DNA of 64,000 nucleotides from assembly GCA_022414725.1 (NCBI GenBank), contig CM039464.1, forward strand, positions 42,912,462 to 42,976,461, read 5' to 3'. The position numbers and the translations under genes are program-made. This document shows, one piece after another, positions 17,925 through 28,511 of the stretch. Each line of letters opens with the position of its first letter. The first letter of the stretch is position 1. A model generated the notes under the pieces. That model saw only the letters and a program-made list of their open reading frames with translations. It was not told the DNA's origin and searched no databases. The stretch comes from Microglena sp. YARC (Eukaryota; Chlorophyta; Chlorophyceae; Chlamydomonadales; Chlamydomonadaceae).

Positions 17925-18045
17925 CGACTCACAGAGCGACCGACCACTCTCATCAGGCGGCACCTGTGTCGACTCATAGAGCGACCACTCTCATCAGGCG
18001 GAACTTGTGTCGAGTCACATCACAGAGCGACCGACCTCTCTCATC
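17925..18045 (+). repeat. R1 cluster
   Basis: Three units with GTGTCGACTCACAGAGCGAC and CTCTCATCAGGCGGCACC. Confidence 0.7.
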
Positions 18046-18084
18046 ACTTTCAAGCAGATCAATAGGGAAGAGAAAAACAGTATT

Positions 18085-18200
18085 TTTATAACTGAGTAAC
18101 TAAAGCGGCTGGAAGACGAGGGACATCGAGCAAAGCTCAATTGCAAGCTCGTCGAGCGTAGCTCGCTTCTTGGCGAGGAAAGACTCTCTCTTTGGCCGGA
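18085..18200 (-). pseudogene. C-terminal remnant of the Cys/His-motif family
   Basis: CTGAGTAACTAAAGCGGCTG, then GAGCAAAGCTCAATTGCAAG and CTCGTCGAGCGTAGCTCGCT match the 3' ends of the genes at 42233 and 45946. Only the last 30-40 codons remain, before GGAGGATCC at 18200. Confidence 0.7.
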
Positions 18201-18232
18201 GGATCCACGACCACACAAGAAACGCATAATTT

Positions 18233-18594
18233 CTAACGAGAATCTAGGTGTACGACAGGTGTCCCGTTGAAAACGATGCCATGAGTGGTTCCTGTTAAGA
18301 TCATTTGCTCTATTGTGTCCTTGTAACGCCGACCTTTCTCACCCTTGAAGCGTTTCACATTGGGGTAGAGCCCCACCCCTGCGTGCTCTAGGAGCTCGGC
18401 AGCCAAGATCAAAGGGTTCAGGCAGTAATGTCTGCTATGGTCAAGAGTGGGCCATAGGTTCGAGTACATCTGCAATGCTACATCCATGTCAGCATCTGGA
18501 ATGGCGTGGCTGTTAGGATAGGTGTCACGCCATGTCTGCAAACTTGAGCGAGTGAGGCACATATTGTTTCTCTGCCAGAGAGCGATATGTTTAC
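18233..18594 (-). CDS. Unknown protein, N-terminus cut by a MITE
   Basis: The frame (WQRNNMCLTRSSLQTWRD ... VFNGTPVVHLDSR) has ordinary globular composition and a natural stop at 18233. Upstream it runs into the TIR of a MITE-A element (TACAGTAGTTCTCAAATAAA at 18594), so the first residues come from the transposon and the original start is missing. No family recognised. Probably a dead gene fragment. Confidence 0.45.
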
Positions 18595-18648
18595 AGTAGT
18601 TCTCAAATAAAGTGGGACACACCTTATAATCATCCAGACTTCTTCGAG
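18594..18648 (+). mobile_element. MITE-A end fragment
   Basis: TACAGTAGTTCTCAAATAAA, GTGGGACACACCTTATAATC and ATCCAGACT, after which it passes directly into the exon homologous to 11.5 kb. It is the terminal 50 bases of the MITE-A family (full copies at 19314 and 44525). Confidence 0.75.
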
Positions 18649-18654
18649 AGCAGA

Positions 18655-19020
18655 CCTACGACTTGGCTTGCGAGTTTCACAAAGTTCACTCGCGATTCTG
18701 AGACCGGAGATCGCGGAAACGCATTCAATAGGTGGGTTTGCATGGGAGACGCTTTTGGAATCGTTCAATTCTGACACCAGCCAAGAAAGTTAGGGGATCT
18801 CAAAGTTTTGTTTGGTGTGACTTTCTTTCCATTTGCTGCGCAGATTCGCATTCATTCGCACGCATCCCCCTCTCGCGACAAAATCGAGGACCAGAGCGTC
18901 GAAGGAGGTGAGTCTCGCGATATTGGAAGGCGATCGACTTGAGGAGATGTTGAGGGGGGTGGGGACCTGCAAGCAAGCTATCAGGGTGCAATTTGTGGTC
19001 TTGGGCTGCATGAATCCACG
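18655..19020 (+). pseudogene. Inverted partial duplicate of the upstream exons and introns of the 11.1-11.5 kb gene
   Basis: GAGCAGACCTACGACTTGGC, GAGATCGCGGAAACGCATTC and AAGTTAGGGGATCTCAAAG correspond to the minus strand of about 11200-11550. Exon borders are conserved (see the intron entry), but the catalytic Cys-His-Asp exon is absent: the copy ends near 19020 before it. The copy starts right at a MITE end, so transposition may have been involved in the duplication. Confidence 0.65.
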
Positions 19021-19034
19021 AATTATGATCCCAA

Positions 19035-19310
19035 TCACTCTGGTGTCCAACTAAACGTCCTAATTACGTTTTTGATTTCAGAGATGTCGGTGAGAGGCGT
19101 TGGCCAGGCAGAGAATCCATGATTCTCAGGATATGCCAGCCACATTGTAACCCGATGTCTAAAGTCATCGATAGCCTCTGATATTGTTCCCCCTATTCCC
19201 CCCTGACATGCCAACAAGGAATCTTCCACAGTTCGAATACTGCAAATGAAACCTGATATCGGACTACTGTCGTCTGTATACTGAACGGTGACTGTGTACG
19301 TTGGTGGCAT
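19035..19310 (-). CDS. Small unknown protein with a MITE in its upstream region
   Basis: 91 codons, ATG at 19310 (MPPTYTVTVQYTDDSSPI). A MITE-A TIR begins 4 bases upstream (19314), so the natural promoter has been replaced. The segment GTISEAIDDFRHRVTMWLAY has a decayed copy at 32905-32980 on the plus strand. No family recognised. Confidence 0.45.
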   Translation of the reverse strand: MPPTYTVTVQYTDDSSPISGFICSIRTVEDSLLACQGGIGGTISEAIDDFRHRVTMWLAYPENHGFSAWPTPLTDISEIKNVIRTFSWTPE

Positions 19311-19313
19311 TTG

Positions 19314-19473
19314 TACAGTAGTTCTCAAATAAAGTGGGACTCACCTTATAATCATCCAGACTGCAGATCGTTGCTTTTGGGAAACGTTGGGGGGTGCAGC
19401 AGGTTGAAGAGGGTCTCGAAGATATTCCGAGTAGCCTCTTTGGTAAACCGTTCAACCGTCTGTGTCCCCATAT
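19314..19473 (+). mobile_element. MITE-A copy that truncates Fanzor 2
   Basis: TIR TACAGTAGTTCTCAAATAAA then GTGGGACTCACCTTATAATC and the internal CAGATCGTTGCTTTTGGGAA. The far end, CCGTCTGTGTCCCCATATC, passes without a second TIR into the Fanzor coding sequence. Related copies: 41530-41860, 44525-44698, 63719-63835. Confidence 0.75.
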
Positions 19474-21278
19474 CGAAGCTCGAAACGAATAGCTTGGAGA
19501 GGGCCACAAGTCCGCCTAGAGATTGGCGTCGCCCCCAGACCTTTCCAATCACCAAACCCGACGAGTACCTTCGCGCTCTTCTCCCTCGGAGCTACGAAGT
19601 CAGCAATCTCAACAATGAGTTTCTGTTTCTTGCAGTACCTGCGAAAGCGGAGGTTTCGGTACCCCCTCGAAGCACGATGGGCAAGAATAATTGGGGCGGC
19701 ACCCATGTAGAACCTGGCATACGCACCAATCTGTTCAGATCTCGAAGAGTCTCTATCCGGTATGATATCACCGACGATGTCAGCCGTCTCGAGGTTCCAA
19801 ACGTCAGTTTGACGCTGAGACTTGAAGATCAGACCCTTGCGATAATATTGCGCCGAGCTGTACGACCTGGTACCTCCGTCGAGTCCTGTTACAGTCACGA
19901 TATCAGTAACACCCGGGTCTACCGCAGCCACTACCACATTGTCACGGAAGGATACAATGCCACCCTCGTCTGTTGTCACATACTCATGCGCCCGCGTAGA
20001 GAACGCGTCTGCAGGCATCGAACATGTCAGACACGTAGGCTTATTCATCAAGATGCTGACTGCAAAGCCATCTGTCACAATGCGGTAACCGAACTTCCGA
20101 GAAACTGTCTCCACTTTCTTGAGGTTTGCGAAGCGCTCCCATATTCCTTGATGGTTTTTGGAAGCAACGTCTGCCTTGCATGAATCGAAGTGGCACTCGT
20201 TGACCATATAGAAAAAGGCCATTTTCGAAATCGGAATGTGCGACAAAGTGAATCGAGATTTGTAAGGCAACAACGAGAATGTGCGAAGTTTTTCGTTTTT
20301 CGTTTTTCGTTCTTCGATGGTCTCCGACAATATCTTGTGGTACAGAGGCAGGGTCATGTGAGCCCGAGACGCAAAAGTGTTTCCGGATGGTAAAGGGAGA
20401 ACCCCCCTGAAACAGAATGCCACGTCGCGTGCAAAGAAGCGTTTCGCGTTATCTTCGTCCACCCTAAGGTTCTTGGAGGAGAGCCAAGCTTCGCTCAACT
20501 TTTCAAACCTCGCTTGAAGTTTAGTCAACCTAACTCGCAAAGGGGATACCTCTGGTTCCTTCCTACCGACCCTCTTCTTCGCAAGAGCCACTGCACTCTT
20601 TGCCAAGCAAAGTCGAGCTGTTGGTAGCTTGGTTGGCAGCTTGGCTACATGGGGGCTCATCTTGAATATGACGTCGAGATTCTTTGTAGGGCACTTGATC
20701 ACTGCAGCCACGATGTCCGACCGCAGGAGCTTTGCAATCTGTGGGTACTTCCACTTCAAGTACGTCGTTATTCGCCGCTCAAGGTTGGTCCAAAGGTGAT
20801 TAGAGGCCATTGTGGCCATGAGAATAGACAGGTCTGCAATGATCTGGTTCTTCACGTTACCCCTGATGTCAACTTTGGATTGCCCCGGCTCTCTTAACAA
20901 GTCGAACAGAAGCCGAATACTCTCGAAGTCTTCGCCAAGAGTCGACCCATTACATTTGTTGGTACTGACTGCAAGAAGGCACCGGTAGAAGAAGTTACGA
21001 TTTACAGGAGGGACAGCGATACCATTCTCAAAAAGACGAGCAATGTGGAAATTTGCGAAAATATAACCCTCTCCAAGCAACTTGTTCATGTCCAGTACCA
21101 GTGTGTCTATCTTTCTACGGAGCCAATCATGGGGAATAAAGGTGCTCAATTTCATCTTGACCACACAAATCGCTCGCCCAGGTGCACGCTCCTCATCCTC
21201 ATCCCCTTCATAATCTACAAGTTCAGCAACGTCATCATGTTGGTCAGCCTCATGTACCAACACGACCCCATGCTCCAT
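19474..21278 (-). pseudogene. Fanzor 2 (copy A), C-terminally truncated
   Basis: ATG at 21278, about 600 codons. The N-terminal half is homologous to Fanzor 1 (FANFHI, NRNFFYRCLLAVSTN and ADLSILMATMASNHLW match FANFHI, DRNFYYRCLLAVSTS and ADVSIQMATMACNSVW). RuvC-I is VAAVDPGVTDIVTV, and VLVGFGDWKG stands for the second motif. The frame then enters a MITE-A at 19473, so the shifted catalytic Glu, the zinc finger and RuvC-III are missing: the nuclease cannot be active. In contrast to element 1 it lies in tandem with its transposase, whose stop shares a base with this start (TGATG at 21280-21276). An acidic insert (DYEGDEDEE) near residue 25 is hugely expanded in copy B. Confidence 0.85.
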
Positions 21279-21653
21279 CACAAATTGTACCCCGAAAACG
21301 TTTTGATGTAATCTGGATCTGCAGACAGGCTCTCTCGAACATTCCTAACCCAATCTCTCGTATTAATCATATATTTTGACAAGTCTTTATACCTCCACAT
21401 TTCTAGAACGCAACATAGTTGCATGAAGTAATCGAAGTTACAGGTTGACGTCAATGGACATGATGCCCTGTAGTCTCTCTTCATGCTTCCAAATATTTGT
21501 TCAATCGCATTAGATCTGGGGCAATAAGGAGGGGTGTACAAAAGCTTCCACCCTTTGCATTCGGATATATCCTTTATTTCTGAAGAATGGTGAAACCGAA
21601 TATTATCCATGACGATCGTGGTGTTCTTTGGTATGACCAAAATTTTAAAGAAT
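21278..21653 (-). pseudogene. Transposase C-terminal half, copy A
   Basis: Contains IVMDNIRFHH (second Asp) and PRSNAIEQIFG (Glu) of the IS630/Tc1 catalytic domain. It is cut at 21654 by the LTR of the copia element. Stop TGA overlaps the Fanzor start. 98 percent or more similar, by eye, to 28813-29180. Confidence 0.85.
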
Positions 21654-21957
21654 TATCAGCTTGGATAACACTCCGGAGAGTGGACTTAGTGTGTGCAGCA
21701 CGCCAATCTATAAATGCGGAGACGAGAATAAATATTACAAAAGATAGTGGAACCATAAAGGGACACCAGCGGAGGAAAGGGGGGGGCGGTAGCCTGGAAC
21801 CTGATCAGGGTACAGGTTAGACAGCGCGTGTCATAAGAACCGATGACGCAGTCAACAGTAAGCTGACATAGTACTGTCAGGACCGATAGTTCTAAGGAAG
21901 TACATAAGTAGTCACCAAGTCATAAAACGCGTGAGAGCACCGCAATTCATGCTGACA
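21654..21957 (-). repeat. 3' LTR of the copia element
   Basis: Direct repeat of 28209-28511, from TATCAGCTTGGATAACACTC to GCAATTCATGCTGACA. One extra G in a G-run and a few substitutions. ATAAATATT resembles a TATA box. Confidence 0.9.
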
Positions 21958-22038
21958 CTCCACCTATGACACAGGTGACATACAATACTACTTCTCCACC
22001 TATGGCACTGGTGACATAGAACTATATGTAACAGATTG

Positions 22039-22063
22039 AAAAAAAAAAAAAAAAAAAAAAAAA
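22039..22063. repeat. Homopolymer A tract
   Basis: A run of about 25 A between the 3' LTR and the RNase H end, with a shorter one at 22268-22280. A polypurine tract is expected just inside the 3' LTR, but these tracts are far from it. Confidence 0.7.
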
Positions 22064-22285
22064 TCAAAGAACTCCGAAAATTCGAGAGAACTTCAAACGG
22101 AAACCCAAAAGTTTATAGGAAGGAATGAAACACGGCAAAAACCAAAATTTGCCAAGTTAGAAAAGGATGAAAACCAAATATCAAAGATGGGTAACAACGG
22201 TATAGAAAACCCGATCCGGGAATAGGAACCTAATGCCATACAATGATAACCAAAGAAACCGATGTAACAAAAAAAAAAAAATACC

Positions 22286-22837
22286 CTAAGAAGAAGCGGT
22301 CATCCCAAGCATCCGCATAAACCTCCAGAACACAGCAGGATCAAGGGGCTTGGTGAAGGGGTCAGCACAGTTGTCCTTGGTGTTAACATAGGCAACATCT
22401 AGTGAACCGTCCTCCACCAGCTCCTTGATGTAGTGATGAATAACATCAATGTGCTTGCTGCGAGGGAGGAGCTGCCAGTCATTGGCCCATCTCAGAGACC
22501 CTATGTTGTCACCCTGAATGGTAACTAAATCACAAGGCAGACCCAGATCCACCCTCAACTTCTTCAACCATTGCACCTCCCTGGCAGCCTGAGACAGGGC
22601 CTGATACTCAGCCTCACAAGAGCTAATGGCAACTGTAGGCTGCCTCTTGCTCATCCAGTTCACTATGCACCCTCCAGCCAGGACAGCAAAGCCAGTCTGA
22701 GATCTCCTGTCAGACCCATCATCAGCAAAGGATGAGTCACTAAAGACAGTAAAAGAGAAATCAGGGCTGTGTGTGTAAGTGAGTCCCAGGTGGGAATGTG
22801 ACCTTAAATACAAAAGCAAACGCTTGGCTGCCCCCAC
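22286..22837 (-). CDS. Copia RNase H domain
   Basis: Contains TVFSDSSFADD, AISSCEAEYQAL and RSKHIDVIHHYIKE, then DNCADPFTKPL, the standard Ty1/copia RNase H ending. It overlaps the RT frame by about 30 bases in another frame, so pol is broken here. Confidence 0.9.
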   Translation of the reverse strand: MGAAKRLLLYLRSHSHLGLTYTHSPDFSFTVFSDSSFADDGSDRRSQTGFAVLAGGCIVNWMSKRQPTVAISSCEAEYQALSQAAREVQWLKKLRVDLGLPCDLVTIQGDNIGSLRWANDWQLLPRSKHIDVIHHYIKELVEDGSLDVAYVNTKDNCADPFTKPLDPAVFWRFMRMLGMTASS

Positions 22838-23274
22838 AGGGGGACGGTAGGGTGAGCAGAAAACCTGGACAGGTAGCTCACAGCAAAGGCAATATCAGGC
22901 CTGGTGCAAGTAGCCAGGTATAGCAAAGCACCAACAAGAGAGAGGTACTGGCTATTAGAGGACAGGGGTTCTCCAGGTGGGTCAGTGACGGTGGACTTGT
23001 CCATGGGGGCACCAAACCTGGGCTTGGCAGCAGCAGTCAGACCAAACTGCTCCACCAGATCAACAATGTAGGAGTGCAGGGAGAGGTTGATCTGAACACA
23101 CCTGCCGTCAGAGTCAAGTGTACAAGCCATGTCCAAGGAGAGGAACTGAACCGGCACACCCATCTCTTTGACCTCCCAGCCAGCTTTCTCCATAGCCTTG
23201 ATCAGCAAAACATACCTATCCAGCTCACTAAAAGCACAGATAAAATCATCAACATAGGTTAGGACATAGCTCAC
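22804..23274 (-). CDS. Copia reverse transcriptase, C-terminal part
   Basis: YVLTYVDDFICAF holds the catalytic YVDD box. The continuation VGALLYLATCTRPDIAFAV is the conserved copia block after the RT palm. Frameshifts separate it from both neighbours. Confidence 0.9.
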   Translation of the reverse strand: MSYVLTYVDDFICAFSELDRYVLLIKAMEKAGWEVKEMGVPVQFLSLDMACTLDSDGRCVQINLSLHSYIVDLVEQFGLTAAAKPRFGAPMDKSTVTDPPGEPLSSNSQYLSLVGALLYLATCTRPDIAFAVSYLSRFSAHPTVPLWGQPSVCFCI

Positions 23275-23407
23275 CCACCATTAGAATCCCTCCTAAAATA
23301 CAGAGCAGGTTCCGCCTTGCACATAATAAAACCATGTGCAACCAAAACCCGCTTGACATCCATACTCCAAGCGTTGGGCGCCTGTTTCAACCCATAAAGG
23401 GACTTGA

Positions 23408-24655
23408 TCAGCTTGCACACAAGGGGAACACCGTTAGGACCAAGTACCTTAAAGCCCTCAGGCTGGTGGCAGTACAGGTCCAGACCAGGTTCAAGGGAGC
23501 ATTCAGAAATGCAGTCTTGATGTCCAGCTGCCGAACAAACATCTTCCTATGAGTGATGGCAGCCAGGAGCACCCTCAGACCTGCTTTAGAAGAAACGGGG
23601 GCATATACATCATGAAAATCCAACCCAGGACGCTGCAGAAAACCACGAACCACAAAACGTGCCTTGAAGCGAATAGAACCATCAACCCCAACCTTCTTCA
23701 CAAATAACCACCTGCCAGACGAGACCCTCTGTTTAGGAGGCAGTGGAGTGAGCGCCCAAGTGCCATGGGCATGTAGGGACGCCATCTCATCCTTCATAGC
23801 AAGGAGCCATTGATCCCTGTCAGGGTTGGTGGGAAGCATGGCAGCTTTGAAGGTCAGTTCAGTGGAAGTGGAAATGTATGCTCCCACGTACAAGCAGTGT
23901 ACTTGTACATGAGCAGCGGGGATATCAGCAGTATCAGCAGTAACCGGTAGTATAGCCCCCAGTGCAGAACTACTGCCTGGTTGAACAGGGCCGGCCTTAT
24001 TTGCCTCTATATCAACGAAGCCTGGGTCGACCGGAACACCCCAGCCATACGCAGTATCGGAACCCGACCAGTGTTCCAGATCATCACTTGCACTATCGGC
24101 AACGGCTACATCATCACATGGGCTTGACCCGAGTAATCCACCAGGGACGACAGGAGGCGTCTGAATGAACGACACCCGCGAGCCATCCGAGGTGGTCGGA
24201 GGTTGGCGACTATTAGTCAATGGACCTGATCCAGGTACCACTATGATCGAAGGCTGTCGTAATCCTAAATCTTCACCGACGAAATGTGGCGCAGAGGAGG
24301 GCCTGGCGACCCCCTGCGATTCGGCTAAGATTTTATCTGAAAGAACTGCAGAATCTCGCCCGCCCAGTGCCTTCACACACAATACAGCACCATCAGCCCC
24401 TGACCTGGGACGCAAGGTCATCCCATGATCAGGGCAGCGGTCGACAATTGGGGTTAGCAAAGGGTCAAGGGAATTAACCGTAGGCACAGGCATATGTCCG
24501 TTAATAGCGGCAGGGATGCGAGAGACATACGGCGACCCGTCATAGGGAGATAGCCCAGGAATACAGTTATGATCAAACTGCTCATAGAAGAGTACATCAC
24601 GACTCTCTACTACCTGGCGCAACTTAGGAACCCAAACAAAATAACCCTTACTCAC
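23408..24655 (-). CDS. Copia integrase C-terminal extension and reverse transcriptase N-terminal part
   Basis: The region starts YFVWVPKLRQVVESRDVLF, a typical post-integrase motif, followed by a variable linker. RT begins at EMASLHAHGTWALTPLP with FKARFVVRGFLQRPG and FVRQLDIKTAFLNAPL (first catalytic Asp in LDIKTAF). The last 30 residues are out of frame. Confidence 0.85.
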   Translation of the reverse strand: MSKGYFVWVPKLRQVVESRDVLFYEQFDHNCIPGLSPYDGSPYVSRIPAAINGHMPVPTVNSLDPLLTPIVDRCPDHGMTLRPRSGADGAVLCVKALGGRDSAVLSDKILAESQGVARPSSAPHFVGEDLGLRQPSIIVVPGSGPLTNSRQPPTTSDGSRVSFIQTPPVVPGGLLGSSPCDDVAVADSASDDLEHWSGSDTAYGWGVPVDPGFVDIEANKAGPVQPGSSSALGAILPVTADTADIPAAHVQVHCLYVGAYISTSTELTFKAAMLPTNPDRDQWLLAMKDEMASLHAHGTWALTPLPPKQRVSSGRWLFVKKVGVDGSIRFKARFVVRGFLQRPGLDFHDVYAPVSSKAGLRVLLAAITHRKMFVRQLDIKTAFLNAPLNLVWTCTATSLRALRYLVLTVFPLCAS

Positions 24656-25908
24656 CAGGGAAACCCAACCAGTCTACCAGATAACGCCCTTTCGTCCAGC
24701 TTGTTGCGCTTCTTCCCATTGACTAACGTAACGTAGCAAGGGCATCCGAACACGCGCAACATCGACACATCAGGCTGAACCCCAAAGAAAAGCTCATGAG
24801 GAGTCTTATCTCCCTGATTGGGCAAGCGATTACGAAGGTAACACGCAGCTAGGAAGGCATAGGGCCAGAAAGACTTAGTTAGCTTAGACTCCAGGTGGAT
24901 GCTCCTAGCTATAGACTGTAAGACCCCATTGTACCTCTCCACAGTTGCATTCTGCTGTGCAGTGTATGCCAAAGATAACTCATGCACTGCCCCAACCGAT
25001 ATCAGCCAATCCTCAAACCACTTTACTATAAACTCCTTAGCCTTGTCAGACCTCAGGCACTTAAAGGCAAACCCGTGCAGCTGATTCATCCATCTGAGGA
25101 TGATAGTCTGAACTGCTAAGGGAGCTTCATCCCTGGTCCTCAAGCACAACACTTCAGCATAGCCAGAGTGTTGGTCTGTGAGGCACAGAATATAAAACTC
25201 CCCACGCAGACCTCTAATATGAACTGGCCCCATGATGTCCAAGTGAAGGCGTTTGAGAGGTGCATTGATCGGAGTAGTGCTTGCTTTAGGAAAAGGGAGA
25301 CGTTTGCCCTTAGCCTTTTGACAAGCATCACAAGGGATCTTAGCAAGTTTTTGGACCTGGTTGAGTGAGAGGGGTAAGTTCTTAGCCATACCCTTCTTGA
25401 CAAGTATGTGCATGGCATCATAGCCGGGGTGACCCAGCCGCCTATGCCACAGCCATACAGGAGTGGTAGGGATTACAACTCCACCGTCCTCATCAACATC
25501 AAGTGCAAAAGCTGGGTAATTGTCAGCACCAAACGAACAGCCACTGGTGGTGTAACAAGGCCTACATGCAAACTTGTAAACACCATCACTGGAGGCAGGG
25601 AAGGACCAGAGAATAGAAGAGCCCTGAGTGGCAGTGCAACTAAATCTATCAAAAGAAATCTTGCAGTGGAGAGAATGAGCCACAGCATTTACTGACAGGA
25701 GGTTCACCGGACAGTGAGGTATGTAGAGAACATTAGTTAGAATGATTGGTGTTGGTAACCAATCACTACATAACTCAATGGATCCCTTACCTACTGCCCG
25801 TTGAACCACACCATCACCAAATCGAACTGATGGCAGATTCAGTGGAACATCAAACACAGTGAACAAAGATCTATCACCTGTGATGGACATTCCAGCTCCA
25901 GAATCCAC
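24652..25908 (-). CDS. Copia protease and integrase
   Basis: Starts at the aspartic protease motif DSGAGMSITGD. GAG-pre-integrase zinc motif HRRLGHPGY and CDACQKAKGKR (HHCC). Integrase D-D-E: LHLDIMGP, CLRSDKAKEF and TVERYNGVLQ. All catalytic residues are present. It joins the gag part out of frame upstream. Confidence 0.9.
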   Translation of the reverse strand: MDSGAGMSITGDRSLFTVFDVPLNLPSVRFGDGVVQRAVGKGSIELCSDWLPTPIILTNVLYIPHCPVNLLSVNAVAHSLHCKISFDRFSCTATQGSSILWSFPASSDGVYKFACRPCYTTSGCSFGADNYPAFALDVDEDGGVVIPTTPVWLWHRRLGHPGYDAMHILVKKGMAKNLPLSLNQVQKLAKIPCDACQKAKGKRLPFPKASTTPINAPLKRLHLDIMGPVHIRGLRGEFYILCLTDQHSGYAEVLCLRTRDEAPLAVQTIILRWMNQLHGFAFKCLRSDKAKEFIVKWFEDWLISVGAVHELSLAYTAQQNATVERYNGVLQSIARSIHLESKLTKSFWPYAFLAACYLRNRLPNQGDKTPHELFFGVQPDVSMLRVFGCPCYVTLVNGKKRNKLDERALSGRLVGFPW

Positions 25909-25989
25909 ATGCCAGACACCCTCAGACAGGCTCGGACTACATACATTTGAGAACCTAGAGGTGCAGGAGAATAGGACAGGGCTTACCTG

Positions 25990-28171
25990 CTACTTCTGCA
26001 TAGCAAACCCATCAATTTGAGCCTGCAAGGAAGACAATTGCTTTGGAGTAAGGTGACCTGGAAGGGCCAGGTTAGCAGGCAACGGTGAAGGAAGCGTTGG
26101 TTCTGCACGACCAGGGACCCTTCGCAGGGCAGGGAACTTTGTCCAGCAACGGTCCTCCGAGTGACCATCCTTGTGGGGGCATGGTCCCCAGGTGCATTCC
26201 AGGCGCCTCTCGTTAGACCCAGAACCACCACCAGTCTTCTGCCGCCGCTGAAATGCAGCATTAGCAGGAAACTGAGGAGCGGTCCGGGACCAACCAGGAT
26301 GCCTGGAATCCGACTGAGGGAGCGCTATGTTAAGAATATCTAGCTGCCTATATTCCTCTAGACAGGACCAGTACTCAACAGGTTGCTGGTTGTATATCAG
26401 GATACCATACTTAATCCGAAGCGTTTCGAACCGGGGTAGACTCGCACCTTGAACTATAATGCCCATGGCGTGACGCTGAGTCTGCGGAAACCCAGCACTG
26501 CGCAGGTCAGTGCACATACCGCGAACCCGACGAAAGAAAGCGTCAACGTGCTCATGAGTGCCCATGACCGAAGCATGATACTCCTTCAGCAAGAGAGGGA
26601 CACGCGAGGCAAGGGCATCGGACTGCTGCCTCCGGATATGCAAAAAAATATCCCGAGGTGAAGCAAAGTCCCTATACACCTTGACTAGGGCATCCGTCAT
26701 GTTGGCAAGCATCATGGATAAGATCATGAACTCTTGGCGGGGTAGGGTAAGCGCACTGAAACCCAACAGTGCAGGATCGACACTAGACTCACCATGAGAG
26801 GCCGAAGTTCCAGCAGCAGGAGGAGCACACCGAGGAGCTAAAGACTCACGAATCGCCAGAAAAAACTCAGCAGCAAGACCAGCGTCATAAGCGCGCTGGT
26901 CATCTAAGTTCCTGATGAGATCTAGGGAACGCGCAACACGCACAATGAGCTCGAAATCAGGACGAACAGGACAGAAAGGGAGTGCACCTTAACAAACTGG
27001 TAACCTCGCAGGTCACTGTTCCTACGCCCAACCCCTCCAGAGGTCACACCTTTAGCAGGAGGGTAGTTAATCCCTGGCATAACAGGTCCCAGAAAAGCCC
27101 GACACTCTAGACCTAGCTCAGAATAAGCCATCACACGCCTAGGCCTAGGGCGACCCTTGCTATCAACCATAGCCTGAGTGGCAGTCATATCCAGCCTACC
27201 GTACAGAGTGCGGTCCAAGGATTCCCCAGCATGTTGAGCTTGGCGGATAAGACGGCAGTCCTGCAGGGATAGACGCAGAGGATGTCCGCCATCGAGCAGA
27301 TGCTCCCAGGAGTCGCATGACAGCGAAGGAGTCACAAATGGCGGAGGGCCAGGAGCAGGGGGCTGCTCCACAGGCGGAGGCGGGGGTGGAGGGGGCTCCT
27401 GCGAAGGGCCAGCAAAGGATGCGCGGCCAGCAGCAGCAGCAGAAGCCTCTCGAGCACGAGTATTGTAGCCAGACAGACCTCGGTCCGGAGGCAAGGTGAA
27501 AAGACGCAGACTTCTGCATCAAAGACGGCCTGGCCACCTCCGGGTGGACAGGTGGAAGGGGAGCAAGCAGAGGCGCAGAGACTGGATCAGGCTTAAACTC
27601 CGGGGAAGGCGCAAGAGCAGGTGCCGACAGAGGCTCATACACAGGAGAGACGGTAGAATTGAACTCTCGAGTAGCAGTGGAAGGAGTGACTCCACCGAAG
27701 TCACCACTCATAGCACTCTGCAGATCTTCATCACCATCATCAGAGTCATCAGCATAGCCATCTGCACGGCGATGACGAGCAAGTTCTTGATAGTCGGAGT
27801 CAAAACGGGCATCAGGAGGAGGAGGCGCCCTTGCGTACTGGATAATCTGAGTGGAAGCACAGCAGAGTCGCATCAGAACGTCCTCAATCTCAGGAGAGAG
27901 ACGTCGGACAGTAGCAGAAGGAGCCGTAAAGGTGGAGGATTGATTGGGGGGGGGTTACTTCCACGATAGCGGAAGGACTCTCATGACCGCTAGCAGAGGC
28001 AGCTGGTGCACAGACGTCTAGCCAATCATCAAGAGGACCCGGGTCCTCCTTAGGAAGGACACGGTCGCAGCCATTGCTGATAATGACACTGCGCATCCCG
28101 CGCGTCCAAGATTCTCCATTCTTGTCGTGGAGTTTCTCAAAATTAGCGGGAGGCCCTCGCGGAAGTTGCAT
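25990..28171 (-). pseudogene. Copia gag region in several frames
   Basis: A start at 28171 gives FEKLHDKNGESWTRGM, the usual beginning of copia gag. Pro/Ser-rich segments follow in other frames (27196-27873, 26922-27494), then a longer frame 25990-26943 with YHASVMGTHEHVDAFFRRV and a zinc-knuckle-like CPHKDGHSEDRCW. At least three frameshifts separate them, which is more than programmed Gag-Pol frameshifting explains. Confidence 0.75.
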
Positions 28172-28208
28172 CGCAAAGCAGTGGTAGTAAATGAGGGACC
28201 GTATAACC

Positions 28209-28511
28209 TATCAGCTTGGATAACACTCCGGAGAGTGGACTTAGTGTGTGCAGCACGCCAATCTATAAATGCGGAGACGAGAATAAATATTACAAAAGAT
28301 AGTGGAACCATAAAGGGACACCAGCGGAGGAAAGGGGGGGCGGTAGCCTGGAACCTGATCAGGGTACAGGTTAGACAGCGCGTGTCAGAAGAACCGATGA
28401 CGCAGTCAACAGTAAGCTGACATAGTACTGCCAGGACCGATAGTTCTAAGGAAGTACATAAGTAGTCACCAAGTCATAAAACGCGTGAGAGCACCGCAAT
28501 TCATGCTGACA
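28209..28511 (-). repeat. 5' LTR of the copia element
   Basis: See the 3' LTR. The right end, CTGACA, passes directly into the TCATCC satellite. Confidence 0.9.

Larger units (their letters stand above)
21654..28511 (-). mobile_element. Ty1/copia-type LTR retrotransposon, frameshifted
   Basis: Two direct repeats of about 303 bp (21654-21957, 28209-28511) enclose gag, protease, integrase, reverse transcriptase and RNase H, all on the minus strand and in the copia order (integrase before RT). The LTR starts TGTCAGC and ends GCTGATA on the coding strand. The LTRs differ at only a few positions. No 5-bp target duplication is visible (AGAAT left, TCCTC right), because copy A flanks the left side and a TCATCC satellite within copy B the right. 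Coding parts lie in at least six frames. Confidence 0.9.

Noticed and set aside
19311..20183. 290-codon open frame on the plus strand
   Set aside because: Antisense to Fanzor 2 and running across a MITE.
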